Counted from the first letter of the stretch, positions 23,888-31,690 are shown. The stretch: 33,737 bases of DNA from an uncultured Prevotellaceae bacterium (GCA_947307015.1 CAMZHV010000032.1:1-33737); one strand, 5' to 3'. Made by a program: numbers and translations. The notes: generated from the sequence alone by a model not told the origin.

Positions 23888-24826
23888 ATGGCATACTTAG
23901 GAGAACTGATTTCTATTGGCGTAGCGTTCTCGTGGACAGCAACGGCGCTGCTGAGCGAGTTCGGTAGCAAGCGCATGGGCAATCTGACGCTGAACGTGCT
24001 ACGCATGGCGCTGGCACTGCTGTTCTCGGTAGTGCTGTTCGTGGTAGTCACAGGTCGCGTGTTGCCTGTCGGCGCTTCAGTCGAGGCCGTTGGTTGGATG
24101 CTTCTTTCGGGTGCCGTGGGCTATGTGATTGGCGATTTCTGCCTCTTCCAATGCTATATCATCATCGGTTCGCGCTATGGTCAGCTCTTCATGACTCTTG
24201 CCCCGCTGTCGGCGGCACTGATGGCGTGGATCACGCTTGGGCAGCAAATGTCGCTAATGAGCATTGTGGCTATGCTCATCACCCTCCTCGGCATCAGCAT
24301 CTCCATCCTCGGCAAGGCTCCAAAGCGGGCGAAAAAGTCGCCGGCCCTCTCTCTCCGTCTCCCCCTCAGTGGAGTGCTTTTCGCTGTGGGCGCTGCCTTA
24401 TGCCAAGGTATCGGGCTGGTGTTGAGCAAGATTGGAATGGATCATTTCGAGGTCGTTGAAGGTATGCCCGCATGGCTTGTGCCCTTCAGTGCCAACTTCT
24501 ATCGCTGCATTGCAGGCATTGTAGGCTTCTCCGTCTTGCACTATTTCCGCGACGGTACCCGTCCCCTGCGCCAAGCCCTCCATGACACGAAAAATCTCAC
24601 TGCCGCCATCGCCACCACCATCTTCGGTCCCTTTGTCGGCGTTGGCTTCTCGCTCATGGCTGTTCAGTACACAGCTGCCGGCATTGCCTCCACCCTGATG
24701 GCCATGACACCCATCATCATCCTTTTGCCTTCACGGTGGCTCTTCCACCAACCAATCACCTGGCGCGCCCTTCTCGGAGCTGTCATCTCCGTCCTCGGCG
24801 TCAGTCTATTCTTTATCAATTCTTGA
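23888..24826 (+). CDS. EamA/DMT-family transporter
   Basis: The 312-residue membrane protein has ten predicted TM segments as two EamA repeats (about 4-142 and 160-310), typical of the drug/metabolite transporter superfamily. Signs are GELISIGVAFSWTATALLSE at the start, QCYIIIGSRYGQLFMTLAPLSAALMAW closing the first repeat, and QYTAAGIASTLMAMTPIIILLPS in the second. Substrate is unknown. It starts 79 nt after the RsmF-like gene and ends 5 nt before the metallophosphoesterase ATG, so these two are co-transcribed. Confidence 0.88.
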   Translation: MAYLGELISIGVAFSWTATALLSEFGSKRMGNLTLNVLRMALALLFSVVLFVVVTGRVLPVGASVEAVGWMLLSGAVGYVIGDFCLFQCYIIIGSRYGQLFMTLAPLSAALMAWITLGQQMSLMSIVAMLITLLGISISILGKAPKRAKKSPALSLRLPLSGVLFAVGAALCQGIGLVLSKIGMDHFEVVEGMPAWLVPFSANFYRCIAGIVGFSVLHYFRDGTRPLRQALHDTKNLTAAIATTIFGPFVGVGFSLMAVQYTAAGIASTLMAMTPIIILLPSRWLFHQPITWRALLGAVISVLGVSLFFINS

Positions 24827-24831
24827 ATACG

Positions 24832-25911
24832 ATGAAATTTCTTGTCCTCTTTGCAGCCCTTGACATCATCCTCACAGGTTATGTCGCTTGGCATCTGTGG
24901 CGCATAGCGCCCATGGGCTGGTATTTTAAGATGACCGTCACTGCCCTCTTCCTCCTGTGGACGGCCTTGTTCTTCCTGTGCTTCTTCTCCTTGGATCGTA
25001 TGCCTATGCGTCTGGCTACGGTGTGCTATGAAGTTGGCACCACCTGGCTCATCGCCTTCCTCTATCTCCAGATCATCTTCATCTTGGCTGACATTGCTTC
25101 TTTGTGTCATCTACTGCCGAAGACCTTCCTCAAGGACAGCGCCACGGGACTCCTATCTATCGTCGCCGTTGTGACCTTACTGCTCGTTCTTGGCGGATTC
25201 CACTACCACCATAAATACCGCGAGGAGCTCACGATCACCACCCCGAAGCCCTTGGACAAGCCCTTGACCATCGTCATGGCAAGCGATCTGCATCTCGGCT
25301 ATCACAATCGAAAGGCAGAGCTCGCACGGTGGGTGGAACTGATTAATGCCGAGCATCCCGACGCCGTTCTCATCGCTGGCGATATCATTGATCGCAGCCT
25401 GCGTCCAATCCTTCAGGACAACTACGCAGAAGTCTTTCACGACATTCATGCACCCGTCTACACCGTCTTTGGCAACCACGAGTATTACAGCGATATACGT
25501 CAGGCCGAACGTTTCTTTGCCGACGCAGGCATCATCTTGCTGAAAGACTCCGTTGCACACTTCAAAGGCGTTGACATCATTGGCCGTAACGACAAGATGT
25601 CCAAGCGTCGCGCTACCGTGAGTGACCTCGCAGCTGGCCTTGACGGCTTCACCATCCTTCTCGATCACCAGCCCTACAACCTCGAGGAAGCCGAGCACGC
25701 TGGCATCGATTTCCAGTTCAGCGGCCACACCCATCGCGGACAAGTCTGGCCCATCTCATGGATCACCGACCTCATCTACGAGAAGTCATGGGGTCACCAT
25801 CAGCGAGGCCACACCCGCTACTACATCAGTTCCGGCTTAGGCATCTGGGGCGCCAAAGTCCGCATCGGTACCCGCTCAGAGTACCTAGTACTGCATATTC
25901 AGAACGTGTAG
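24832..25911 (+). CDS. Membrane-anchored metallophosphoesterase
   Basis: The start at 24832 follows the previous stop by 5 nt; an upstream in-frame ATG at 24736 lies within the transporter gene and is rejected. The 359-residue protein has about four N-terminal TM segments (2-20, 33-52, 68-92, 106-122) and then a calcineurin-like domain with SDLHLGYHN (D152, H154), GDIIDR (D184), FGNHEYY (N215, H216), LDHQP (H279) and SGHTHRGQ (H299, H301), a full dinuclear metal site. It resembles YkuE/YaeI-type phosphoesterases. The substrate could be a phospholipid or lipid phosphate precursor; not determinable here. Its 3' end overlaps the convergent lipoprotein gene by 13 nt. Confidence 0.9.
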   Translation: MKFLVLFAALDIILTGYVAWHLWRIAPMGWYFKMTVTALFLLWTALFFLCFFSLDRMPMRLATVCYEVGTTWLIAFLYLQIIFILADIASLCHLLPKTFLKDSATGLLSIVAVVTLLLVLGGFHYHHKYREELTITTPKPLDKPLTIVMASDLHLGYHNRKAELARWVELINAEHPDAVLIAGDIIDRSLRPILQDNYAEVFHDIHAPVYTVFGNHEYYSDIRQAERFFADAGIILLKDSVAHFKGVDIIGRNDKMSKRRATVSDLAAGLDGFTILLDHQPYNLEEAEHAGIDFQFSGHTHRGQVWPISWITDLIYEKSWGHHQRGHTRYYISSGLGIWGAKVRIGTRSEYLVLHIQNV

Positions 25912-26804
25912 CCATTCACGCTGTCCCAGTCGGGGTTGGCGGTGAGACGGAGAGTGCCGTTGGAGGTTGAGCCAGTCTCGCTGCTACCGAAAAAGTTGCC
26001 GGTGTAGCGGGTAACTTGGTTGCGGGTGACGGGGATGTCCTCGAAGATGCGCTCTTTCACGATGTTGTCGTTCTGGTCGAGGGCGGTGACGGTGAGCTTC
26101 GTCAGCACGTCATCCTCGCTGTGCGGCAGGGTGAAGATGTCGAAGGAGGTGCCGCTGACATAATCTGCTGGCACCGTGCGGTATTCCGTCTGCTTCGAAG
26201 CCACGCAGCCGTAGCCTGCCAAGGGGCAGAATGTGGAGGATCCGCCCGTGTAGTAGAACTTCAGTTTGGCTACGGTTGACGGGATTTCCTCGTCGGTTAG
26301 CACCAGACGAAACATGGCGACGGCGCGAATCAGCGTGAGGTCGTAGGATTGCACTTCGGAGGTCACAACCAAGTCGCCATAATAGTAGAACGTGTCCGTG
26401 ACTTTGTTGTTGGGGAAGGTTACCTTCTCCGTGCTTGTGATGGTGGCCGAGCCATCGCCGTTGTGGGCGATGACCACAAGGCGGTAGGTGCCGGCGGCGA
26501 GGGTCAGCGCGACGGTTCCATACGAGGCATCGCCGTCTTTCTGCGCCACGGTCTTGACCTTGGTGCCGTCAGCGTCGAAGACGGCGATGTTCAGGCGCGA
26601 GCACAGTTCGGTGATGTCTGTGGCGGCGCGGGTAGGCGTTGCGGCGGCGGAATCGTCGCTTGCACTGAATGCCTCCTGCTCGTACTGAGTGAAATGTAGG
26701 ATTACGTTTGCCTCCTTTGTTGACGCGGCCTCATCGCTGTCGATGAAGGGCTTCTCGCACGCTACCATCAGCAGGGCGAGAGCGAATAACAAGCATTTCT
26801 TCAT
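25899..26804 (-). CDS. FimB/Mfa2-like lipoprotein
   Basis: The start at 26804 (MKKCLLFALALLMVAC) gives a lipoprotein signal with Cys16; the longer ORF from 26933 would include the promoter box at 26860-26868 and was rejected. The 301-residue product is beta-rich: ITELCSRLNIAVFDADG, YGTVALTLAAGTYRLVVIAHNGDGSATI, DTFYYYGDLVV, LIRAVAMFRLVLTDEEIP, TGNFFG. This layout is typical of the FimB/Mfa2-related Bacteroidales surface lipoproteins (including DUF6562-type) that anchor or build type V-like fimbriae. No fimbrillin gene is near, so a stand-alone adhesin or surface protein is possible. Assignment is by pattern only. Confidence 0.65.
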   Translation of the reverse strand: MKKCLLFALALLMVACEKPFIDSDEAASTKEANVILHFTQYEQEAFSASDDSAAATPTRAATDITELCSRLNIAVFDADGTKVKTVAQKDGDASYGTVALTLAAGTYRLVVIAHNGDGSATITSTEKVTFPNNKVTDTFYYYGDLVVTSEVQSYDLTLIRAVAMFRLVLTDEEIPSTVAKLKFYYTGGSSTFCPLAGYGCVASKQTEYRTVPADYVSGTSFDIFTLPHSEDDVLTKLTVTALDQNDNIVKERIFEDIPVTRNQVTRYTGNFFGSSETGSTSNGTLRLTANPDWDSVNGYTF

Positions 26805-26859
26805 TATCGTTTTTCGTTTTTTGATACATGAATTCATCATGAGCACCTGTTTATGCGTC

Positions 26860-26868
26860 GCAAAGATA
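26860..26868 (-). promoter_or_regulatory. -7 box for FimB/Mfa2-like gene
   Basis: The minus strand reads TATCTTTGC, about 55 nt before the ATG at 26804. A TTG on the minus strand (26891-26893) lies 22 nt further upstream, a slightly long spacing for a -33 element. Confidence 0.6.
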
Positions 26869-26925
26869 CAGAATCTTTTTGGAAACTTAGCAATTTCTGC
26901 TTGCTTTTTTATAATAAAGGATAGA

Positions 26926-26963
26926 AAAAACATTCGACCAAGTATAGGACATACTTGGCCGAA
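26926..26963 (-). terminator. Terminator after the DUF4595-like gene
   Basis: On the minus strand a stem of 8 perfect bp (26938-26945 with 26951-26958) continues through one mismatch into four more pairs (26933-26936 with 26960-26963). It has a 5-nt loop and a run of six T follows. It lies 27 nt after the stop at 26990. Confidence 0.8.
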
Positions 26964-26989
26964 CGCTTATGTAAGAGGGTCAACAGTGA

Positions 26990-27991
26990 TTACTTGTTGC
27001 CGCGGTGTACGAAGAAGTTGAAGAGAGGAGCTTTGGTGGGCTGGGCAGCACGTGTCTCGGAATCCACGAAGGGCTTAACCTCGTATTCGTCCTCATCGGT
27101 GGTATAGGTGTAGGTGATGCCGTCAGCAACGCGGATAGCACCGTAGCTGTTCTTGTCGTAGCTGCAGCGATAGCTATCGTTGTCGTTGTAGTCACCGTCG
27201 GAGGAGCTGGTGCCGCTAACCTCAACGATGATCTTTTCAGGCAGCTGGCTGGTGGCATGACCGAACACGCCGAGGTAAGCCAATGCACCAAAGATCTCCT
27301 GAGGATCGTTGAACATGGTGTACAGAATGAGGTTGGGCGTCCACTGTTCGTAGTGGTTCAGATAGTCCGTGTCGTCGTCGAAGTCGAAGCTGACATTCGT
27401 GGTGGCGCGGTCCGTTTCCTGCTCACCACCCCAAGAATCGTTGCTCTTGCGGGTTGCCTTGACGCGGCGCAGGTGTGTGGTGGTGTAGGTGTACTCTATT
27501 TCGCTTTCGCTGTTGAAGGAGAAGTTCTCGCCTTCGTCCTTGCCTTCAGCGGAGTAGCTTGATGTGACCTTCTCGAGCTGGTCGTCGAAGTTGTAGCTCA
27601 GCTTGATGGTGCCTTCGCCCTTCTCATTGAAGTCTTCAGCTGCGTCCGTTTCATTGTACGTGTACTGGATCTTGGTGATGTAGTTGCTGGCGTTGAAGGT
27701 CAGCTTGTACTCAGACTTCGAGGTGGCGTTTTCGACGGTGATGGTCTTGCCGCTCAGGTCGTATTCTTTACCATTGATGCGGATTACGTCAAGCTTGCCG
27801 TTGCTCTTGTAGACGAAACGGATATTACCGACGGTCTTGGGACGATAGCCGCTGGGGAGGTCGCTATTCCACTCTCTGTCGAGTTCGCCGATGGACTTCT
27901 CTTCGAGACCGTCCGTCTTACATGAAGTAGTGATCAGGCCAAGACTCATGGTCGCGAGGCTGATAGCTGTAATGAATAAAGACTTTTTCAT
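26990..27991 (-). CDS. Lipoprotein, DUF4595-like
   Basis: The 333-residue protein has a lipoprotein signal (LITTSC, Cys24). The body is a string of antiparallel-strand motifs of the type NIRFVYKSNGKLDVIRINGKEY, KLTFNASNYITKIQYTYNE and IKLSYNFDDQLEKVTSSYS, typical of the secreted Bacteroidales proteins grouped as DUF4595 and related to YD/RHS-like beta repeats. A Tyr- and Asp-rich region follows (TDEDEYEVKPF). Function is unknown. It lies 47 nt after rng on the same strand, with no visible promoter in the gap, so it may be co-transcribed or use a promoter inside rng; a strong terminator follows it. Confidence 0.6.
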   Translation of the reverse strand: MKKSLFITAISLATMSLGLITTSCKTDGLEEKSIGELDREWNSDLPSGYRPKTVGNIRFVYKSNGKLDVIRINGKEYDLSGKTITVENATSKSEYKLTFNASNYITKIQYTYNETDAAEDFNEKGEGTIKLSYNFDDQLEKVTSSYSAEGKDEGENFSFNSESEIEYTYTTTHLRRVKATRKSNDSWGGEQETDRATTNVSFDFDDDTDYLNHYEQWTPNLILYTMFNDPQEIFGALAYLGVFGHATSQLPEKIIVEVSGTSSSDGDYNDNDSYRCSYDKNSYGAIRVADGITYTYTTDEDEYEVKPFVDSETRAAQPTKAPLFNFFVHRGNK

Positions 27992-28038
27992 AATGTTTTG
28001 TTTTAAAAATGGTTGATAAAAATGGTTTGAGTAGTTGT

Positions 28039-29613
28039 TTACTTCATTTCGTCCTCGTCCTTCATGTCTATTTCTTCGCCCTTGGGCGTGTAGAACTCAT
28101 ATTGCAGGAAGGCGAGGCGTTGGTTGGGCATAATGCGGACGCCGAGGCCGTACTTCATCTGCCAGCGGCGCTTCAAGGAGATGAGGCCCTGGTTGATGTA
28201 TGCGGCGACGTAAGGGTGTACGTGCAGAACAAAGGAACGTATGCCAAGTGTGGTTACGAGCTTGTCGATCTTCTCTTCAAGTACGTCGGTGAAGAGGAAG
28301 CTGGACTTGATGGTGCCCTTGCCGAGACATGTGGGGCAAACCTCGTCTACGCTGACCTCCATGACGGGGCGAACGCGCTGGCGCGTAATCTGCATCAGTC
28401 CGAACTTGCTCAGCGGCAGAATATTGTGGCGGGCTCGGTCGCGCTTCATGTTCTCTACCATGCGTTCGTAGAGCTTCTGGCGGTCTTCGGCGACAGCCAT
28501 GTCGATGAAGTCTACGACGATGATGCCACCCATGTCGCGGAGTCGCAGCTGTCGTGCGAGCTCGTCGGCGGCTCCGAGGTTCACTTCAAGTGCGTTGGCC
28601 TCTTGCCCATCAGGATTTTTCATGCGATTGCCGCTGTTGACGTCGACAACGTGCAGAGCCTCGGTGTGTTCGATGATGAGGTAAGCGCCGTGCTTGTAGC
28701 TGACGGTCTTACCAAATGAGGTCTTGATTTGTCGCGTCACGTCGAAATTGTCGAAGATGGGCAGCTTGCCCTTGTACAATTTGACAATCTCGATCATCTC
28801 GGGTGCAATCATCTGTACGTAGTCACGGACTTCGTCGTAGATGCGTGCATCGTTGATGTAGATGTTCTCGTAAGTAGGGTTGAAGAGGTCGCGGAGGAGT
28901 GCCACGGTGCGGCTTGTCTCCTCGTAGCAGAGGCATGGCAGCTCTTTGGCTTGCTGTACTCGGGCGATGGCTTCTTCCCATCGCTTGAGTAGGATCATGA
29001 GCTCCTGGTCGAGTTCTGCCACGCGCTTGCCTTCAGCCACGGTGCGTACGATGACGCCGAAATTCTTGGGTTTGATGCTCTGTATGAGCTGCTTGAGGCG
29101 TGCGCGCTCGGCGCTTGACTTGATCTTGGAGCTGACGTTGACTTTGTCTGTAAATGGCACGAGGACGAGGAATCGTCCAGGGAAGGTGATCTCGCACGTC
29201 AGCCTGGGTCCCTTGGTGGAGATGGGCTCTTTGACGATCTGCACGAGCAGTTCCTGTCCCACCTGCAGGTTGTTCTGCACGCTGCCGTCCTTGGGCAGCT
29301 CGGGCTGGATGGATGCGCGTGAGATGGGGAACAGGTTCTTCTTGTCGCTTAACACCTGCTTGAGGTATTTCGTATAGGAGTGGAACTGTGGCCCCAGGTC
29401 GAGGTAGTGGAGAAAGGCGTCGCGCTCATGGCCCACGTTGACGAAGCACGCATTCAAGCCCGGCATGAGCTTTCTTACGCGTGCGAGATAGATGTTTCCG
29501 ACGTTGAAGCTGGCCTGCTGCTCTTCCTCCTGATACTCGACAAGTCGCTTATCCTCGGTCAGAGCGATGGCAATCTTCTTCGGCTGAACATCTACAATAA
29601 CTTCACAGGTCAT
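28039..29613 (-). CDS. rng: Ribonuclease G (RNase E/G family)
   Basis: The 524-residue endoribonuclease processes rRNA 5' ends and degrades mRNA. It shows the S1 domain (about 37-125: GNIYLARVRKLMPGLNACFVNVG), the 5'-sensor region, the catalytic Mg2+ Asp residues D324 in VVDVNSGNR and D368 in GGIIVVDFIDM, and the zinc-link C426-P-T-C429. The length and lack of a long C-terminal scaffold fit RNase G rather than RNase E. It follows HU and the 29-residue basic protein, separated by a terminator, an arrangement common in Bacteroidales. Confidence 0.96.
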   Translation of the reverse strand: MTCEVIVDVQPKKIAIALTEDKRLVEYQEEEQQASFNVGNIYLARVRKLMPGLNACFVNVGHERDAFLHYLDLGPQFHSYTKYLKQVLSDKKNLFPISRASIQPELPKDGSVQNNLQVGQELLVQIVKEPISTKGPRLTCEITFPGRFLVLVPFTDKVNVSSKIKSSAERARLKQLIQSIKPKNFGVIVRTVAEGKRVAELDQELMILLKRWEEAIARVQQAKELPCLCYEETSRTVALLRDLFNPTYENIYINDARIYDEVRDYVQMIAPEMIEIVKLYKGKLPIFDNFDVTRQIKTSFGKTVSYKHGAYLIIEHTEALHVVDVNSGNRMKNPDGQEANALEVNLGAADELARQLRLRDMGGIIVVDFIDMAVAEDRQKLYERMVENMKRDRARHNILPLSKFGLMQITRQRVRPVMEVSVDEVCPTCLGKGTIKSSFLFTDVLEEKIDKLVTTLGIRSFVLHVHPYVAAYINQGLISLKRRWQMKYGLGVRIMPNQRLAFLQYEFYTPKGEEIDMKDEDEMK

Positions 29614-29671
29614 GAGATTTTCTCAAAAATGTTTTCCGAAATGTCTCGAAAAAATAAAAAACTGAACTTTT

Positions 29672-29721
29672 TTAAAAACAAGGAACAAACCGACCCCAGA
29701 GCGGGAGTGTGATTTGTTCCT
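29672..29721 (-). terminator. Terminator between small basic protein gene and rng
   Basis: On the minus strand 29713-29721 pairs perfectly with 29681-29689 (9 bp); the loop holds a further CCC/GGG pairing, and a T-rich stretch (TTGTTTTT) follows. It would end the HU/small-protein transcript before rng. Confidence 0.7.
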
Positions 29722-29772
29722 CGTTTGTGACTCACTAAGCCCGAAGACTGACGAGTCAAAAACAGAGCATCC

Positions 29773-29862
29773 TTATTTGCTCTTATGTCTGTTCTTTCTC
29801 AGTCTCTTCTTACGCTTGTGAGTAGACATCTTATGTCTCTTTTTCTTTTTTCCGCTCGGCAT
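29773..29862 (-). CDS. 29-residue basic protein, bS22/mS38-like (DUF1713, AURKAIP1/COX24 type)
   Basis: This tiny gene encodes MPSGKKKKRHKMSTHKRKK and continues RLRKNRHKSK, a product of 29 residues that is more than half Lys/Arg. The K-M-x-x-H-K-R-K-K-R pattern is that of the AURKAIP1/COX24 domain, found in mitochondrial mS38 and the short bacterial small-subunit protein bS22. A role on the 30S subunit is inferred from that. The gene lies 40 nt after HU on the same strand and ends before a terminator, so it is probably co-transcribed with HU. It is easily missed by gene callers because of its length. Confidence 0.8.
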   Translation of the reverse strand: MPSGKKKKRHKMSTHKRKKRLRKNRHKSK

Positions 29863-29902
29863 AGCTGATAGGTTTTAATAAATGAATGAATAATATTGTC
29901 GC

Positions 29903-30178
29903 TTACTTCTTGACGACGTCGAAGAAGACCTTAGCGGGCTTGAAGTGAGGAATGTTGTGCTCGGGGATGATCATCGTGGTGTTCTGCGTGATATTGCGAG
30001 CTGTCTTCTGAGCGCGCTTCTTCAGGATGAAGCTGCCGAAGCCACGGAGATAAACGTTCTCCTCGTTGGCGAGAGCGCCCTTAACTTGTTCCATGAAGGA
30101 TTCAACTACTGTGAGAGCTGTGGTCTTGTCGACACCGGTCTCCTTGGAGATGAAAGTAACGATTTCTGCTTTAGTCAT
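29903..30178 (-). CDS. HU family DNA-binding protein
   Basis: The 91-residue protein is a canonical HU/IHF-type nucleoid protein: MTKAEIVTFISKETGVDKTTALTVVESFMEQVKGAL helices, the signature GFGSFILKKRAQKTARN, then NTTMIIPEHNIPHFKPAK, where the DNA-intercalating Pro is at the arm tip (MIIPEHNIP), ending in FDVVKK. It binds and bends DNA as a dimer. It is unlike the longer HU-related protein at 220-684. It is divergent from mutY and upstream of the small basic protein gene. Confidence 0.95.
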   Translation of the reverse strand: MTKAEIVTFISKETGVDKTTALTVVESFMEQVKGALANEENVYLRGFGSFILKKRAQKTARNITQNTTMIIPEHNIPHFKPAKVFFDVVKK

Positions 30179-30238
30179 TTTTTAAATGATTTTAGGGTTA
30201 ATTATAACTAATGTGTTGTTAGATTTCAATTTCGGGTT

Positions 30239-30247
30239 GCAAAGATA
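30239..30247 (-). promoter_or_regulatory. -7 box for HU gene
   Basis: The minus strand reads TATCTTTGC, 60 nt before the HU start codon. No clear -33 element was found. Confidence 0.6.
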
Positions 30248-30342
30248 AGTACTTTCAAGCAGTTACGAAAATCTTTCGCTATTTTTTTTACGAAAAACGT
30301 ACATTATCTATTCTTTTTTATCCAAATAGGGCATTTTTTAAC

Positions 30343-30351
30343 TATCTTTGC
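30343..30351 (+). promoter_or_regulatory. -7 box almost touching the mutY start
   Basis: TATCTTTGC is followed after 3 nt by the mutY ATG at 30355, giving a leaderless or nearly leaderless mRNA, in the same geometry as the RsmF-like gene. Confidence 0.65.
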
Positions 30352-30354
30352 GGC

Positions 30355-31437
30355 ATGAATGACACTTTTTCGAGCATTTTGTTGCGCTGGTTTGCGACGA
30401 ACGGCCGTCAGCTTCCTTGGCGCGAGACCTCCGACGCGTATGCTATTTGGTTAAGTGAGATAATCTTGCAGCAGACACGCGTGGAACAGGGGCGCGACTA
30501 CTGGATGCGATTCATGCAGCGCTTCCCTAATGTGGCGACGTTGGCGGAGGCATCCGAGGACGAGGTGCTGCGCCTTTGGCAAGGACTCGGATATTACAGC
30601 CGCGCCCGCAACCTGCACACGGCCGCCCGCCAGATTGTCGCTCTCGGTGCTTTCCCGCAGTCGTTGGACGGCATACGCGCGCTCAAGGGTGTCGGCGACT
30701 ACACCGCTGCCGCCATCGCCTCTTTTGCCTTCAATATTCCTGCTGCCGCCGTCGACGGCAATGTTTATCGCGTGCTGGCGCGCCACTTCGGCATCGAAAC
30801 GCCCATCAACACGGCTGAGGGCAAGCATCTCTTCACAGCGCTCGCCAACGAACTGCTGCCGCCGCACGAGGCAGGAACCTTCAACCAGGCCATGATGGAC
30901 TTCGGCGCCACGCTCTGCACGCCCAAGCGTCCGCACTGCGATGCCTGTCCTTTCATGGAGACTTGTGTGGCCCGTCGCCAGAACTGCGTAGACAGCCTGC
31001 CCGTGAAGCTGAAAACCACCAAGGTGCAGGAGCGCCGTCTCGCGTATATATATATAAGGTATAGGGGCGAGACCGCCATTCGCCGTCGCGGAGCCGGAGA
31101 TATTTGGCAGGGGTTGTGGGAACCGGTGGTGGTGATGGACAATGGGCAATGGATGATGGAAAATGGAGAATGGACCGTTCGGCCCGAAGGGACGCTTGAC
31201 CCTTCAAGAATGGAAAATGGGCAATCTATGATGAATGAGGCTGTGCTGCTGGCCAAGGACGTGAAGCACGTCCTCACGCACCGCATCATTCTCGCAGACT
31301 TCTACTTGTTGGAGACCTCCGCAAAGCCTTCATTGCCTGCGGAATACATTTGGATTCCCGAATCGTCCCTCGCCGACTATGCCCAATCTCGTCTCATCCA
31401 GCGTCTCCTCTCGTTCCTGCCTGCGATGTCAATATAA
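30355..31437 (+). CDS. mutY: A/G-specific adenine DNA glycosylase
   Basis: The 360-residue repair enzyme removes A mispaired with 8-oxoG. It shows WLSEIILQQTRV with catalytic E35, the HhH motif ALKGVGDYTAAAIASFAF (109-126), D134 in AAVDGNVYRVLARHFG, and the 4Fe-4S cluster C188-x6-C195-x2-C198-x5-C204. The C-terminal NUDIX-like 8-oxoG recognition domain (about 228-355: IWQGLWEPVV, KHVLTHRIILADFYLLE) is split by an insert at about 262-294 encoded by heptamer repeats. A (TA)6 tract at 31045-31056 encodes YIYI. Catalytic residues are intact; whether the insert disturbs 8-oxoG recognition is open. Confidence 0.95.
   Translation: MNDTFSSILLRWFATNGRQLPWRETSDAYAIWLSEIILQQTRVEQGRDYWMRFMQRFPNVATLAEASEDEVLRLWQGLGYYSRARNLHTAARQIVALGAFPQSLDGIRALKGVGDYTAAAIASFAFNIPAAAVDGNVYRVLARHFGIETPINTAEGKHLFTALANELLPPHEAGTFNQAMMDFGATLCTPKRPHCDACPFMETCVARRQNCVDSLPVKLKTTKVQERRLAYIYIRYRGETAIRRRGAGDIWQGLWEPVVVMDNGQWMMENGEWTVRPEGTLDPSRMENGQSMMNEAVLLAKDVKHVLTHRIILADFYLLETSAKPSLPAEYIWIPESSLADYAQSRLIQRLLSFLPAMSI
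31135..31237 (+). repeat. Heptamer repeat insert inside mutY
   Basis: Six 7-nt units (ATGGACA, ATGGGCA, ATGGATG, ATGGAAA, ATGGAGA, ATGGACC) run at 31135-31176, and four more degenerate units at 31210-31237. Two small hairpins (TTCGG-C-CCGAA and CTTGA-CCCT-TCAAG) lie between. The unit is the same as the ATGGAYA repeat at 33677-33737. All of it is translated in frame. Confidence 0.88.
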
Positions 31438-31442
31438 TTATC

Positions 31443-31531
31443 GCGTACCTAATGGTACGCAACCATTTATCTACAAACAAAATACCAGCCATTGAAATGG
31501 CTGGCTACCTCAATCTGATGCCTTTGGCATC
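31443..31531 (+). repeat. Dispersed REP copy after mutY
   Basis: The three hairpins next to the RAYT gene recur in the same order: GCGTACC-TAAT-GGTACGC (31443-31460), CCAGCCATT-GA-AATGGCTGG (31485-31504) and GATGCC-TTT-GGCATC (31517-31531). It is 13 kb from the RAYT gene and has no transposase of its own, as expected for a mobilised REP copy. It starts just after the mutY stop. Confidence 0.88.
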
Positions 31532-31572
31532 ACTTGCGAAAGCTTTGCTTTGTGGAGCTGGAGGGAATTTAC

Positions 31573-31648
31573 AAATGAGAGCCTATGATATTACGTGATT
31601 TTTATAGTGCTGTTTTTCAAATAATTAAAATCAAGTAGGCTCTCATTT
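31573..31648. other. 13-bp inverted repeat flanking a 50-bp AT-rich segment
   Basis: AAATGAGAGCCTA (31573-31585) is the exact reverse complement of 31636-31648. The enclosed 50 bp is AT-rich. It lies 160 bp upstream of a tyrosine recombinase gene, so it could be an invertible site, an attachment or regulatory site of the recombinase, or simply a hairpin. The 370 bp between mutY and the recombinase otherwise hold the REP copy and a promoter. Confidence 0.55.
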
Positions 31649-31690
31649 ATTATCATTCCATGTCTTCCTAACTCAGTTTGGCGGAACCTC

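Noticed and set aside
26805..26933. N-terminal extension of the FimB/Mfa2-like gene
   Set aside because: It would include the promoter box and mask the lipoprotein signal that begins at 26804.
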